Positions 42,828-54,240 of a stretch of 64,000 nt of DNA are shown here, in pieces. Within the stretch, counting starts at the first letter, position 1. Every line of letters starts with the position of its first letter. The stretch covers positions 1 through 64,000 of the forward strand of contig MBPM02000131.1 of the NCBI GenBank assembly GCA_001695595.3. Direction: 5' to 3'. The notes under the pieces were generated by a model that made no database searches, was not told where the DNA came from, and saw only the letters and a list, made by a program, of their open reading frames with translations. A program made the position numbers and the translations under genes. This DNA comes from Plasmopara viticola. Lineage: Eukaryota; Oomycota; Peronosporomycetes; Peronosporales; Peronosporaceae.

Positions 42828-43734
42828 CTTTGGAAGTGCTGAGACGATCTACGGCCGTAGATACGTCCGTTCTATCATTCTAGACGCATGCAGACGCAAT
42901 AGAGTCACAACTAAGCGTATATTTGCTCTTTGGAAGTGCTGAAACGATCTACGGTCATGTATACGTCCTTGCTATCGTTCTAGACGCGTGCAGACGCAAT
43001 AGAGTATCAACTAAACGTATATTTGCTCTTTGGAAGTGCCGAAACGATATACGGTCAAAGATACGTCCTTTCTATCATTCTAGTCGCGTGCAGACGCAAT
43101 AGAGTCACAACTAAACGTATATTTGCTCTTTGGAAGTGCCGAAACGATCTACGGTCATAGATACGTCTTTTCTATAATTCTAGTCGCGTGCAGACGCAAT
43201 ATAGTCATAACTAAGCGTTTAGTTGCTCTTTGGAAGTGCCGAAACGATCTACGGTCGTAGATACGTCTTTTCTATCATTCTAGACGCGTGCAGACGCAAT
43301 AAAATAGCAACTTAGCTTATATTTGCTCCTTGGAAGTGCTAAATCGATGTACGGCCATAGATACGTCCTTTCTATCATTCTAGACGCGTGCAGACTCAAT
43401 GGAGTTAAACTAAGCGTATAGTTGCTCTTTGGAAGTGCCGAAACGATCTACGGTCGTAGATACGTTCTTTCTATCATTCTAGACGCGTACAGACGCAATA
43501 GAGTCACAACTAAACCTATATTTGCTCCTTGGAAGTGCCGAAACGATGTACGGCCATAGATACGTCCTTTCTATCATTCTAGACGCGTGCAGACGCAATC
43601 GTGTCACATCAAAGCGTATATTTGCTCTTTGAAAGTGCTGAGACGATCTACGGCCATAGATACGTCCGTTCTATCATTCTAGACGCGTGCAGACGCAATG
43701 GAGATGCAACTAAGCGTATATTTGCTCTTTGGAA

Positions 43735-45110
43735 GTGCCGAAACGATCTACGGTCAAAGATACGTCCTTTCTATCATTCTAGTCGCGTGCAGACGCAATA
43801 TAGTCACAACTAAGCGTATAGTTGCTCTTCGATAGTGCCGAAACGATCTACGGTCGTAGATACGTCCTTTCTATCATTCTAGACACGTGCAGACGCAAAG
43901 GAGTTGCTACTTAGCGTATCTACGGCTATAGATATGTTCTTTCTATCATTCTAGACGCGTTCAGACGCAATAGAGTCGCAACTAAGCGTATATTTGCTCT
44001 TTGGAAGTGCCGAAACGATCTACGGTCAAAGATACGTCCTTTCTATCATTCTAGACGCGTACAGACGCAATGGAGTTGCAACGAAGCGTATATTTGCTCT
44101 TAGGAAGTGCCGAAACGATCTACGGTCGTAGATACGTTCTTTCTATCATTCTAGACGCGTACAGACGCAATAGAGTCACAACTAAACGTATATTTGCTCT
44201 TTGGAAGTGCCGAAACGATCTACGGTCAAAGATACGTCCTTTCTATCATTCTAGTCGCGTGCAGACGCAATATAGTCACAACTAAGCGTATAGTTGCTCT
44301 TCGATAGTGCCGAAACGATCTACGGTCGTAGATACGTCCTTTCTATCATTCTAGACACGTGCAGACGCAAAGGAGTTGCTACTTAGCGTATCTACGGCCA
44401 TAGATATGTTCTTTCTATCATTCTAGACGCGTTCAGACGCAATAGAGTCGCAACTAAGCGAATATTTGCTCTTTGGAAGTGCCGAAACGATCTACGGTCA
44501 AAGATACGTCCTTTCTATCATTCTAGACGCGTACAGACGCAATAGAGTCACAACTAAACCTATATTTGCTCCTTGGAAGTGCTGAAACGATGAACGGCCA
44601 TAGATACGTCCTTTCTATCATTCTAGACGCGTGCAGACGCAATGGAGTTGCAACGAAGCGTATATTTGCTCTTAGGAAGTGCCGAAACGATCTACGGTCG
44701 TAGATACGTTCTTTCTAACATTCTAGACGCGTGCAGACGCAATCGCGTCACAACGAAACGTATATTTGCTCCTTGGAAGTGCTGAGACGATCTACGGCCA
44801 TAGATACGTCCTTTCTATCATTTTAGACGCGTGCAGACACAATGGAGTTGCAACTAAGCGTATATTTGCTCTTAGGAAGTGCCGAAACGATCTACGGTCA
44901 AAGATACGTCCTTTCTATCATTCTAGTCGCGTGCAGACGCAATATAGTCACAACTAAGCGTATAGTTGCTCTTCGATAGTGCCGAAACGATCTACGGTCG
45001 TAGATACGTCCTTTCTATCATTCTAGACGCGTGCAGACGCAATGGAGTTGCTACTTAGCGTATCTACGGCTATAGATATGTTCTTTCTATCATTCTAGAC
45101 GCGTTCAGAC
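43735..45110 (+). repeat. Module marked by a 72-bp truncated monomer, three copies
   Basis: Three times the array reads GAGTTGCTACTTAGCGTATC followed directly by TACGGC: starts at 43901, 44373 and 45045, offsets 472 and 672 bp. Position 20 of the monomer is joined to about position 49, deleting 28 bases and leaving a 72-bp unit. Each copy is preceded by units carrying GGTCAAAG with TAGTCGCG and then TAGTTGCTCTTCGATAGTG. Each is followed by GATATGTTC and GCGTTCAGACG with GAGTCGCAAC. The offsets equal 4 or 6 full monomers plus the 72-bp one. Confidence 0.85.
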
Positions 45111-45420
45111 GCAATAGAGTCGCAACTAAGCGTATATTTGCTCTTTGGAAGTGCCGAAACGATCTACGGTCAAAGATACGTCCTTTCTATCATTCTAGAC
45201 GCGTACAGACGCAATGGAGTTGCAACTAAGCGTATATTTGCTTTTTGGAAGTGCCGAAACGATCTACGGCCATAGATACGTCCTTTCTATCATTTTAGAC
45301 GCGTGCAGACGCAATGGAGTTGCAACTAAGCCGGTATTTGCTCTTTGGAAGTGCCGAAACGATCTACGGTCAAAGATACGTCGTTTCTATCATTCTAGAC
45401 GCGTGCAGACGCAATAGAGT

Positions 45421-48017
45421 CACAACTAAGCGTATATTTGCTCTTTGGAAGTGCTAAGACATTCTACGGCCATAGTATCGTTCTAGACGCGTGCAGACGC
45501 AATAGAGTCACAACTTTACGTATATATGCTCTTTGAAAGTGCTGAGATGATATACGCCCATAGATACGTCCTTTTTATCATTCAAAACGCGTGCAGACGC
45601 AATAGAGTCACAACTATGCGTATGTTTGCTCTTTGGAAGTGCTGAGATCATGTACGGCCATGGATAAGTCCTTTCTATCTGTCTAGACGCGTGCAGACGC
45701 AATAGAGTCACAACTAAGCGTATATTTGCTCCTTGGAAGTGCTGAGACAATCTACGGCCATGTATACGTCCTTTCTATCATTCTAGACCCGTGCAGACGC
45801 AATCGAGTACAACTAAACGTATATTTGCCCTTTGAAAGTGGTGATATGGTGTACGGCCGTAGATACGCCCTTTTTATCATTCTAGACGCGTGCAGACGCA
45901 ATCGAGTATCAACTAAACGTATATTTGCTCTTTGGAAGTGCTGAGACGATCTACGGCCATAGATACGTCCTTTCTATCATTCTAGACGCGTGCAGACGCA
46001 ATAGAGAAACAACTAAGCGTATATTCGCTCTTTGGAAGTGCTGAGATGATGTACGGCCATAGATACGTCCTTTCTATCATTCTCGACGCCTGCAGACGCA
46101 ACAGAGTCACAACTAAACGTATATTTGCTCTTTGGAAGTGCTGAGATGATCTACGGCCATAGATACGTCCTTCCTATCACTTTAGACGCGTGCAGACGCA
46201 ATAGAGTCACAACTAAACGTATATTTGCTCTTTGGAAGTGCTGAGATGCTGTACGGCCATACATACGTTCTTTCTATCATTTTGGACGCGTGCAGACGCA
46301 ATAGAGAAACAACTAAGCGTGTATTTGCTCTTTGGAAGTGCTGAGATGATGTACGGCCATAGATACGTCCTTTCTATCATTCTCGACGCCTGCAGACGCA
46401 ACAGAGTATCAACTAAACGTATATTTGCTCTTTGGAAGTGCTGAGACGATCTACGGCCATAGATACGTCCTTTCTATCATTCTAGACGCGTGCAGACGCA
46501 ATGGAGTCACAACTAAGCGTATATTTGCTCTTTGGAAGTGCTGAAACGATCTACGGTCATATATACGTCCTTTCTATCATTCTAGACGCGTGCAGACGCA
46601 ATAGAGTCACATTTAAGCGTATATTTGCTCTTTGGAAGTGCTGAGATGCTGTACGGCCATAGATACGTCCTTTCTATCAGCCTAGACGCGTGCAGACGCA
46701 ATAAAAACACAACTAAACGTATATTTGCTCTTTTGAAGTGCTGAGACGATCTACGGCCATAGATACGTCCTTTCTATCATTCTAGACGCGTGCAGACGCA
46801 ATGGAGTCACAACTAAGCGTATATTTGCTCTTTGGAAGTGCTGAAACGATGTACGGTCATATATACGTCCTTTCTATCATTCTAGACGCGTACAGACGCA
46901 ATAGAGTTACATTTAAGCGTATCTTTGCTCTTTGGAAGTGCTGAGATGCTGTACGGCCATAGATACGTCCTTTCTATCAGCCTAGACGCGTGCAGACGCA
47001 ATAAAAACACAACTAAACGTATATTTGCTCTTTTGAAGTGCTGAGACGATCAACGGCAATAGATATGTCCTTTCTATCATTCTAGACGCGTGCAGACGCA
47101 ATAGAGTATCAACTAAACGTATATTTGCTCTTTGGAAGTGCTGATACGATCTACGGCCATGTATACGTCCTTTCTATCAATCTAGACCCGTGCAGACGCA
47201 ATCGAGTCACAACTAAGCGTATATTTGCCCTTTGAAAGTGGTGAGATGATATACGGCCGTAGATACGTCTTTTTTATCATTCTAGACGCGTGCAGACGCA
47301 ATCGAGTATCAAATAAGCATGTAGTTGCTCTTTTAAAGTGCTGCGATGATGTACGGCCATCAATACGTCTTTTCTATTATTCTAGACGCGTGCAGACGCA
47401 ATAGAGTCACAACTAAGCGTTTATTTGCTCTTTGAAATTGGTGAGTTGGTGTACGGCCGTAGATACGTCCTTTTTATCATTCTAGACGCGTGCAGACGCA
47501 ATAGAGTCAGAACTATGCGTATGTTTGCTGTTTGGAAGTGCTGAAACGATCCACGGTCACAGATACGTCCTTTCTATCAGTCTAGATGCGTTCAGACGCA
47601 ATAGAATCACAACTAAGCGTATAATTGCTCCTTGGAAGTGATAAAACGATCTACGGCCATGTATACGTCCTTTCTATCAATCTAGACCCGTGCAGACGCA
47701 ATCGAGTCACAACTAAGCGTATATTTGCCCTTTTAAAGTGGTGAAATGATTTACGGCCGTAGATACTTTTTTTATCATTCTAGACGCGTGCAGACGCAAT
47801 AGCGTCACAATTAAGCGTATATTTGCTCTTTGGAAGTGCTGAGACGATGTACGGCCATCGATACGTCCTTTCTATCAATCCGGACGCGTGCAGACGCAAT
47901 AGACTATCAACTAAACGTATGTTTGCTCTTTGGAAGTGCTGAGACGATCTACGGCCATAGCTACGTCCTTTCTATCTTTCTAGACGTTTGCAGACTCAAT
48001 AGAGTAACACCTAAGCG
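45421..48017 (+). repeat. Older + strand monomers before the first inversion
   Basis: Units of 100 bp with further changes: GATGATGTACGGCCAT or GATGCTGTACGG, CTCGACGCCTGCAGACG, CTAGACCCGTGCAGACG, AGAGAAACAAC and AATAAAAACACAAC. One short unit near 45470 (CATAGTATCGTTCTAGACG) has lost part of positions 62-78. A rare module containing GTATACGTCC, CTAGACCCGTG and TTTGCCC occurs at 45762, 47161 and 47661, so the last two are 500 bp apart. The block ends at an orientation flip. Confidence 0.92.
45981..47040 (+). repeat. Local 300-bp (three-monomer) higher-order repeat
   Basis: Rare markers recur at exactly 300 bp. AGAGAAACAAC with CTCGACGCCTGC occurs at about 46003 and 46303. The trio at 46441-46740 (GGAGTCACAAC; GGTCATATATACG; CTATCAGCCTAG with AATAAAAACAC) is repeated at 46741-47040 with few changes. 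This trimer is built from core-like monomers and is not the A-B-C trimer found beyond 50 kb, so three-unit periodicity appears to have arisen more than once. Confidence 0.85.
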
Positions 48018-48022
48018 GCACT
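48012..48022. other. Orientation switch 1 (+ to -)
   Basis: ACACCTAAGCG (monomer positions to about 17, + strand) is followed by GCACTTAAAAG (complement, from about position 39). No extra bases lie between the two, and the two sides are at different monomer positions, so this is a break and join, not a mirror fold. Confidence 0.85.
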
Positions 48023-49481
48023 TAAAAGAAACGAATGTAAGCTTTGTTGTGGCCTTTTTGCGTCCGCGTACGTCTAAAATTAAAGAAGAGACGTATCTAC
48101 GGCCGTACATCGTTCCAGCACTTCAAAACAGCAATTATACGCCATATTGTGGCTCTATTGCGTCTGCGCACGTCTAGAATGATAGAAAGGGCGTATCCAC
48201 TGCCGTACATTATCTCAGCACTTCAAAACAGCGAATATAAGCTTTGTTGTGGCTCTATTGCTAATGCGCACGTCTAGAATGATATAAATGACGTATCTAT
48301 GGCCGTACATTCTCTCAGCACATCAAAAAAGCGAATGTAACCTTAGTTGTTGCTGTATTGCGTCTGCGCACGTCTAAAAAGATAGAAAGGACGTACTCAT
48401 GGCCGTACATTGATCTGAGCACTTCACAAGAGCGAAATGCGCTTTATTGTGACTCTGTTGCGTTTGCGCACTTCTAGAATGATAGAAAGGACATATCCAT
48501 GGCCTTGAATCATCTCAGCACTTCACAAGATCGAATATACGCTTTGTTGTCACTCTTTTGTTTCTGCGCACTTCTAGAATGATAGAAAGGACGGATCTAT
48601 GACCGTACATTATCTCAGCACTTCAAAAGAGCGAATATACGCTTTGTTGCTGCTCTAATGCGTTTGCGCACGTTTAGAATGATAGAAAGGACGTATATAT
48701 TGTCGTACATTATTTCAACACTTCAAAAAAACGAATGTAAGCTTAGTTGTGGCTCTATTGCGACTGCGCACGTCTTGAATGATAGAAAAGACGTATCTAT
48801 GACCGCTCATCTTCCCAGCACTTCAAAACAGCCAATATACGCTTAGGTGTGGGTTTATTGCGTGTGCGCACGAGTAAAATGAAAGAAGGGACATAGCTAT
48901 GACCGTACATCATCTAAGCACTTCGAAAGAGCTAATATGCGCTAGTTACGGAGCTATTGCGTCTGGGCACATTTAAAATGATCGAAAGGACGTATCTATG
49001 GCCGTACACGATTTTAGCACTTAAAAAAACATATGTAAGCTTGGTTGTGGCTCTAACGCGTCACGTCTAGAATGATAGAAGAGACACTGCTATGACCGTA
49101 CATCATCTCAGCACTTTAAAAGAGCTAATATACGTTTAATTGTGACTCTATTGCGTCTGCGCACCTCTATAATGATAGAAAGGACGGATCTATGACCGTA
49201 CATTATCTCAGCACTTTAAAAGAGCGAATATACGCTTTGTTGTTACTCTAATGCGTTTGCGCACGTTTAAAATGATAGAATGGACGTATCTATGGTTGTA
49301 CATTAATTCAACAATTTAAAAAACGAATGTACGCTAAGTTGTCACTCTACTGCGTCTGCACGCGTCTAGAATGATAGAAAGGACGTATCTATGGCCGCTC
49401 ATCTTCCCAGCACTTCAAAAGAGCGAATATACGCTTTGTTGTTGCTCTAATGCGTTTGCGCACGTTTAAAATGATAGAAAG
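48018..49481 (-). repeat. Inverted block of core-like old monomers
   Basis: From about 48018 the monomers read on the - strand; the + strand shows CACGTCTAGAATGATAG, GGACGTAT and AGCACTTC, the complements of the monomer boxes. Most units have GTGCGC at positions 86-91 where the core has GCGTGC. Units near 48600-48840 and 49193-49435 share GACCGTACATTATCTCAGC, GTTTGCGCACGTTTA and CGCTCATCTTCCCAGC at an offset of about 592 bp, which indicates a six-monomer module. Confidence 0.9.
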
Positions 49482-49488
49482 GACGCAA
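49480..49488. other. Orientation switch 2 (- to +) with GACG microhomology
   Basis: GATAGAAAGGACG, the complement of positions 64-76, runs into GACGCAAGAGAGTCAC, the + strand from about position 93. GACG at 49482-49485 fits both sides, so the exact break cannot be placed within those four bases. Confidence 0.85.
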
Positions 49489-50058
49489 GAGAGTCACAAC
49501 TAAGCGTATAATAGCTCTTGTGAAGTGCCGAGATGATGTACGGCTATCGATACGTCCTTTCTATCATTCTAGACGTGCGCAGACGCAATAGAGCCACAAC
49601 AAAGCGTATAATCGCTTTAAAAAATGCTGAGCTAATTTACGGCCATAGATACATCCTTTCCATTATTCTAGACGTGCGCAGACGGAACAGAGCCGAAACA
49701 AAGCGTATATTAGCTCTTTTGAAGTGCTGAGATGATTACGGTCATAGCTATGTGCCTTCTATCATTCAAAACATGAGCAGACGCAATAGAGTCACAACCA
49801 AGCGTATATCCGCTCTTGTGAAGTTCTAATATGATGGACGGTCATTGATACGTTCTTTCTCCTATTCTAGACGTGCGCAGACGCGAAAAATGCACAATTA
49901 AGCGTATATTCGCTCTTGTGCGATGAGGGATTTGTGAACGGTCATAGATACGTTCTTTTTATCATTTTAGACGTGCGCAAACGCAATAGAGCCACAACAA
50001 AGCATATATTTGCTCTTGTGAAGTGCTGAGATGATGTACGGCTGTCGATACGTCCTTT
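49482..50058 (+). repeat. Short + strand block of old core-like monomers
   Basis: Six or so monomers in + orientation with CTAGACGTGCGCAGACG, GAGCCACAACAAAGCG and GATGTACGG variants, the same subfamily as the preceding inverted block. It starts at a GACG microhomology (49482-49485) and ends where CGTCCTTT meets ACATCATCTGAG, the complement strand of a monomer. Confidence 0.88.
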
Positions 50059-50062
50059 ACAT
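50055..50062. other. Orientation switch 3 (+ to -)
   Basis: The + strand CGTCCTTT (positions 64-71) meets ACATCATCTGAG (complement of about 39-50). It coincides with the change from old core-like monomers to the A-B-C trimer family, so two arrays of different type are joined here. Confidence 0.8.
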
Positions 50063-51245
50063 CATCTGAGCACTATGGAAAAGAGATTACATGCATAGCT
50101 GTTACTCTATTGCGTCTGTGCACGTCGAAGAGGATAGAAAGGGCGTATCTGCTGACGTGCAGCGTCTCAGCGCTTGAATGAATTGATTATGCGCTTAGTT
50201 GTGGCCCTATTGCGTCTGTAAACGTCTAGACAGATCGAAAGAACGTAGCTATTGTCGTACAGCGTCTAAGCGCTTAGAGAGGACGAGTGTACGCTTTGTT
50301 CTGTGTCGAATGCGTCTTTGCAGGTCTCAAGAGATTGAAAGAACGGATCTGTCCTCGAACACTAATCTGAGCACTATGAAAATGTGATAACATGCTCAGT
50401 TGTGGCCCTATTGCGTCTGTGCACGTCTAAGAGGATAGAAAGGACGTATCTGCCAACGTTCAGTGTCTCAGCGCTTAGATGAATTAAATATGCGCTTAGT
50501 TGTGACCCTTTTGCGTCTGTGAACGTCTAGATAGATTGAAAGGACGTAGCTATTGTCGTAAATCGTCTAAGCGCTTAAAGAGGGTGAGTAAAAGGTCTGT
50601 TCTGTGTCTAATGCATTTGTGTACGTCTTAAGAGCAAGAAAGGACGTATCTGTCGTCGCACATCATCTGAGCACTTTATAAAGTGGTTACATGCTTAGTT
50701 GTGGCCTTATCGCCTCTGTGTACGCTAAAGAGGATAGAAATGACGTATCTGCTGACGTTCAGCGTCTCAGCGCTTAAATGAATTGAATATGCGCTTAGTT
50801 GTGACCTTATTGCGTCTGTAAACATATGACAGATCGAAAGAACGTAGCTATGGTCGTATAGCGTCTAAGCGCTTAGAGAGGACGAGTATACGCTTTGTTC
50901 TGTGTCGAATGCGCCTTTGCAGGTCTCAAGATATAGAAAGGACGTATCTGTCCTCGAACAATAAATTGAGCACTATGAAAATGTGATAACATGCTCAGTT
51001 GTGGCCCTATTGCGTCTGTGCACGTCTAAGAGGATAGAAAGGACGTATCTGCTGAAGTTCAGCGTCTCAGCTATTGAATGAATTAAACATGCGCTTAGTT
51101 GTGAACCTATTGCGTCTGTGAACGTCTGGATAGATTAAAAAACCGTAGCTGTGGTCGTACAACGTCTTAGTGCTTAAAGAGGGTGAGTATACGCTTTGTT
51201 CTGTGTCTAATACATCTGTGCACGTCTTGAGAGTGAAAGGACGTA
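50059..51245 (-). repeat. Inverted A-B-C trimer block with 600-bp periodicity
   Basis: From here on the units are the three-monomer family, on the - strand in this block. Pairs of trimers recur at about 600 bp: GCACTATGAAAATGTGATAA is at 50371 and 50970, and AGCGTCTCAGCGCTT at 50161 and 50761. This is a six-monomer module present about twice. The block ends where GGACGTA meets CTCCAAATTGCTCAG. Confidence 0.88.
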
Positions 51246-51249
51246 CTCC
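51242..51249. other. Orientation switch 4 (- to +)
   Basis: GAAAGGACGTA (complement, ending at about position 62) meets CTCCAAATTGCTCAG (+ strand, monomer A from about position 29). Both sides belong to the trimer family. Confidence 0.82.
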
Positions 51250-51269
51250 AAATTGCTCAGATGATGGGC

Positions 51270-53365
51270 GACGACGGATACGTCCTTTCTGTCTTTTAAG
51301 ACTTGCACAGATGCATTAGAGATCCAACAAAGTGTATACTCACCCTCTTAAAGCGCTGAGACGTTGTACGACCATGGCTACATCCTTTCGATCTATCTAG
51401 ACGTTCACAGACGCAATAGGGTAACAACTAAGCGCATATTGGATTCATTTAAGCGCTGAAACGCTGTACATCAGCAGATACGTCCTTTCTATCCTCTTAG
51501 ACGTGCACAGACGCAATAGGGCAACAACTAAGCATGTAATCACTTTTCCAAAGTGCTCAGATAATGTGCGACGATGGATACGCCCTTTCTTAGCTCTTGC
51601 AAAGTGCACAGATCCATTAGAGACACAACAAAGCATAAATTCGACCTCTTTTAGAGCTGAGACGTTGTACGACCATAGCTACGTCTTTTTGATCTATCTA
51701 GATGTTCACAGACGCAATAGGCTCACAACTAAGCACATATTCAATTCATTCAAGCGCTGAGACGCTGTACGTCAGCAGGTACGTCTTTTCTATCCTCTTG
51801 GACGTGCAAAGACGTAGTAGGGTCCCAACTAAGCATGTAATCACTTTTCCAAAGTGCTCTGATGTGCGACGACGGATACGTCCTTTCTAGCTCTTACGAA
51901 GTGCATAGATGCATTAGAGACACAACCAAGCATATACCCATCCTCTTTAAGAGCTGGGACGTTGTACGACCATAGCTACGTCTTTTTGATCTATCTAGAC
52001 GTTCACAGACGCAATGGGGTCGCAACTAAGCGCATATTCAATTCATTTAAGCGCTGAGACGCTGAAGTCAGCATATACGTCCTTTCTATCATCTTGGACG
52101 TGCAAAACCCAACAGGGTCACAACTAATCATGTAATCACTTTTCCAAAGTGCTCAGACGATGTGCGACGACGGATATGCCATTTCTAGCTCTTGCGAAGT
52201 GCACAGATGCATTAGAGACACAACAAAGCATATACTCATCCTCTTTAAGGCTGAGACGTTGTACGACCACAGCTACGTCTTTTTGATCTATCTAGATGAC
52301 CACAGACGCAATAGGGTCACAGGTTAGCGTATATTTAATTCACTTAAGCGCTGAGACGCTGTACGTCGACAGATACGTTCTTTTTATTCACTTAGACGTG
52401 CGCAGACGTAATAGGGTCACAACTAAGCATGTAATCACTTTTCCATAGTTGTTAGATGATGTGTGACGACGGATACATCCTTTCTATCTTTTAAGACTTG
52501 CACAGATGCATTAGAGATCCAACAAAGTGTGTACTCACCCTCTTAAAGCGCTGAGACGTTGTACGACCATGGCTACATCCTTTCGATCTATCTAGACGTT
52601 CACAGACGCAATAGGGTAGCAACTAAGCGCATATTCAATTCATTTAAGCGCTGAGACGCTGTACATCAGCAGATACGTCCTTTCTATCCTCTTAGACGTG
52701 CACAGACGCAATAGGGCAACAACTAAGCATGTAATCACTTTTCCAAAGTGCTCAGATGATGTGCGACGATGGATACGCCCTTTTTTAGCTCTTGCAAAGT
52801 GCACAGATCCATTAGAGACACAACAAAGCATAAATTCGACCTCTTTTAGAGCTGAGACGTTGTACGACCATAGCTACGTCTTTTTGATCTATCTAGATGT
52901 TCACAGACGCAATAGGCTCACAACTAAGCGCATATTCAATTCATTCAAGCGCTGAGACGCTGTACGTCAGCAGGTACGTCTTTTCTATCCTCTTGGACGT
53001 GCAAAGACGCAATAGGGTCCCAACTAAGCATGTTATCACTTTTCCAAAGTGCTCAGACGATGTGCGACGACGGATATGCCATTTCTAGCTCTTGCGAAGT
53101 GCACAGATGCATTAGAGACACAACAAAGCATATACTCATCCTCTTTAAGGGCTGAGACGTTGTACGACCACAGCTACGTCTTTTTGATCTATCTAGATGA
53201 CCACAGACGCAATAGGGTCACAGGTTAGCGTATATTTACTTCACTTAAGCGCTGAGACGCTGTACGTCGGCAGATACGTTCTTTTTTTTCACTTAGACGT
53301 GCGCAGACGTAATAGGGTCACAACTAAGCATGTAATCACTTTTCCAAAGTGCTCAGATGATGTGC
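51270..53365 (+). repeat. Higher-order module of four trimers, duplicated (offset 1195 bp)
   Basis: 51270-52464 and the sequence from 52465 share long near-identical runs, for example CATTAGAGATCCAACAAAGT followed by ACGACCATGGCTACATCC, and the GGATACGCCC units near 51576 and 52771. The later part of the second copy (from 53041) instead matches 52141 onwards at an offset of 900 bp, including GGATATGCCATTTC and CACAGGTTAGCG. The second copy has therefore lost one trimer relative to the first, presumably by unequal exchange. Confidence 0.8.
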
Positions 53366-54240
53366 GACAACAGATACGTCCTTTCTAGCTCTTACGAAGT
53401 GCACAGATGCATTAGAGACACAACAAAGCATAAACTCATCCTCTTCAAGGGCTGAGATGTTATAGGACCCCAGCTACGTTTTTTCAATCTATCTAGACGT
53501 TCACAGACGCAATAGGGTCACAACTAAGCGTATATTCAAATGATTAAAGCGCAGAGACGTTGTACGTTGGTCGATACGTCCTTTCTATCCTCTCAGACGT
53601 GCGCGGACGCAATAGGGTCACAACCAAGCTTGTAATTAGTTTTCCAAAGTGCTCAGATGATGTGCGACGACAGATACGTCCATTCTTGCTCTTGAGACGT
53701 ACACCGATCCATTTGAGACAAAAGAAAGCGTATATTCACCCTCTTTAAGGGCTAAGACGCTGTACGAACATAGCTACGTCCTTTTGATCTATTTAGATGT
53801 TCACAGACGCAATAGGGTCACAGCTAAGCGTATATTCAATTCATTAAAGCGCTGAGACGCTGTACATCAGCAGATACGTTCTTTTTATCTTATTAAACGT
53901 GCACAGACGAAATAGGGTCACAACTAAGCTTGTAATCACTTTTTTATAGTGCTCAGATTATGTTCGACGACAAATACGTCCTTTCTATCTTTAAAGACGT
54001 GCACAGATGCATAAAAGATCAAACAGAGCGTATACTCACCTTCTTTAAGCGCTGAGACATTGTACCACCATAGCTTTGTCCTTTCAATCTATCTAGACGT
54101 TCACAGACGCAATAGAGTCACAACCAAGCGCATATTGGATTCATCTAATCGCTGAGACGCTGTATATCAGCAGATACGTCTTTTCTATCCTCTTAGACGT
54201 ACACACACGCAATAGGGCAACAACTATGCATGTAATCACT

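Larger units (their letters stand above)
41041..45420 (+). repeat. Diverged subfamily block (GTGCCGAAACG type)
   Basis: Units remain + strand and mostly 100 bp but differ from the core at many positions: GTGCCGAAACG, GGTCGTAG or GGTCAAAG, TAGTCGCGTG, GCGTACAGACG or GCGTGGAGACG, and GGAGTTGCAAC. Variant combinations recur at distance, showing amplification of multi-monomer modules rather than single units. No foreign insertion is seen. Confidence 0.93.

Noticed and set aside
48044..48846. Overlapping frames around the first inversion that could suggest a gene at a unique locus
   Set aside because: The DNA is satellite on both sides of the flip, the frames overlap each other on one strand, and no motif other than translated monomer is present.
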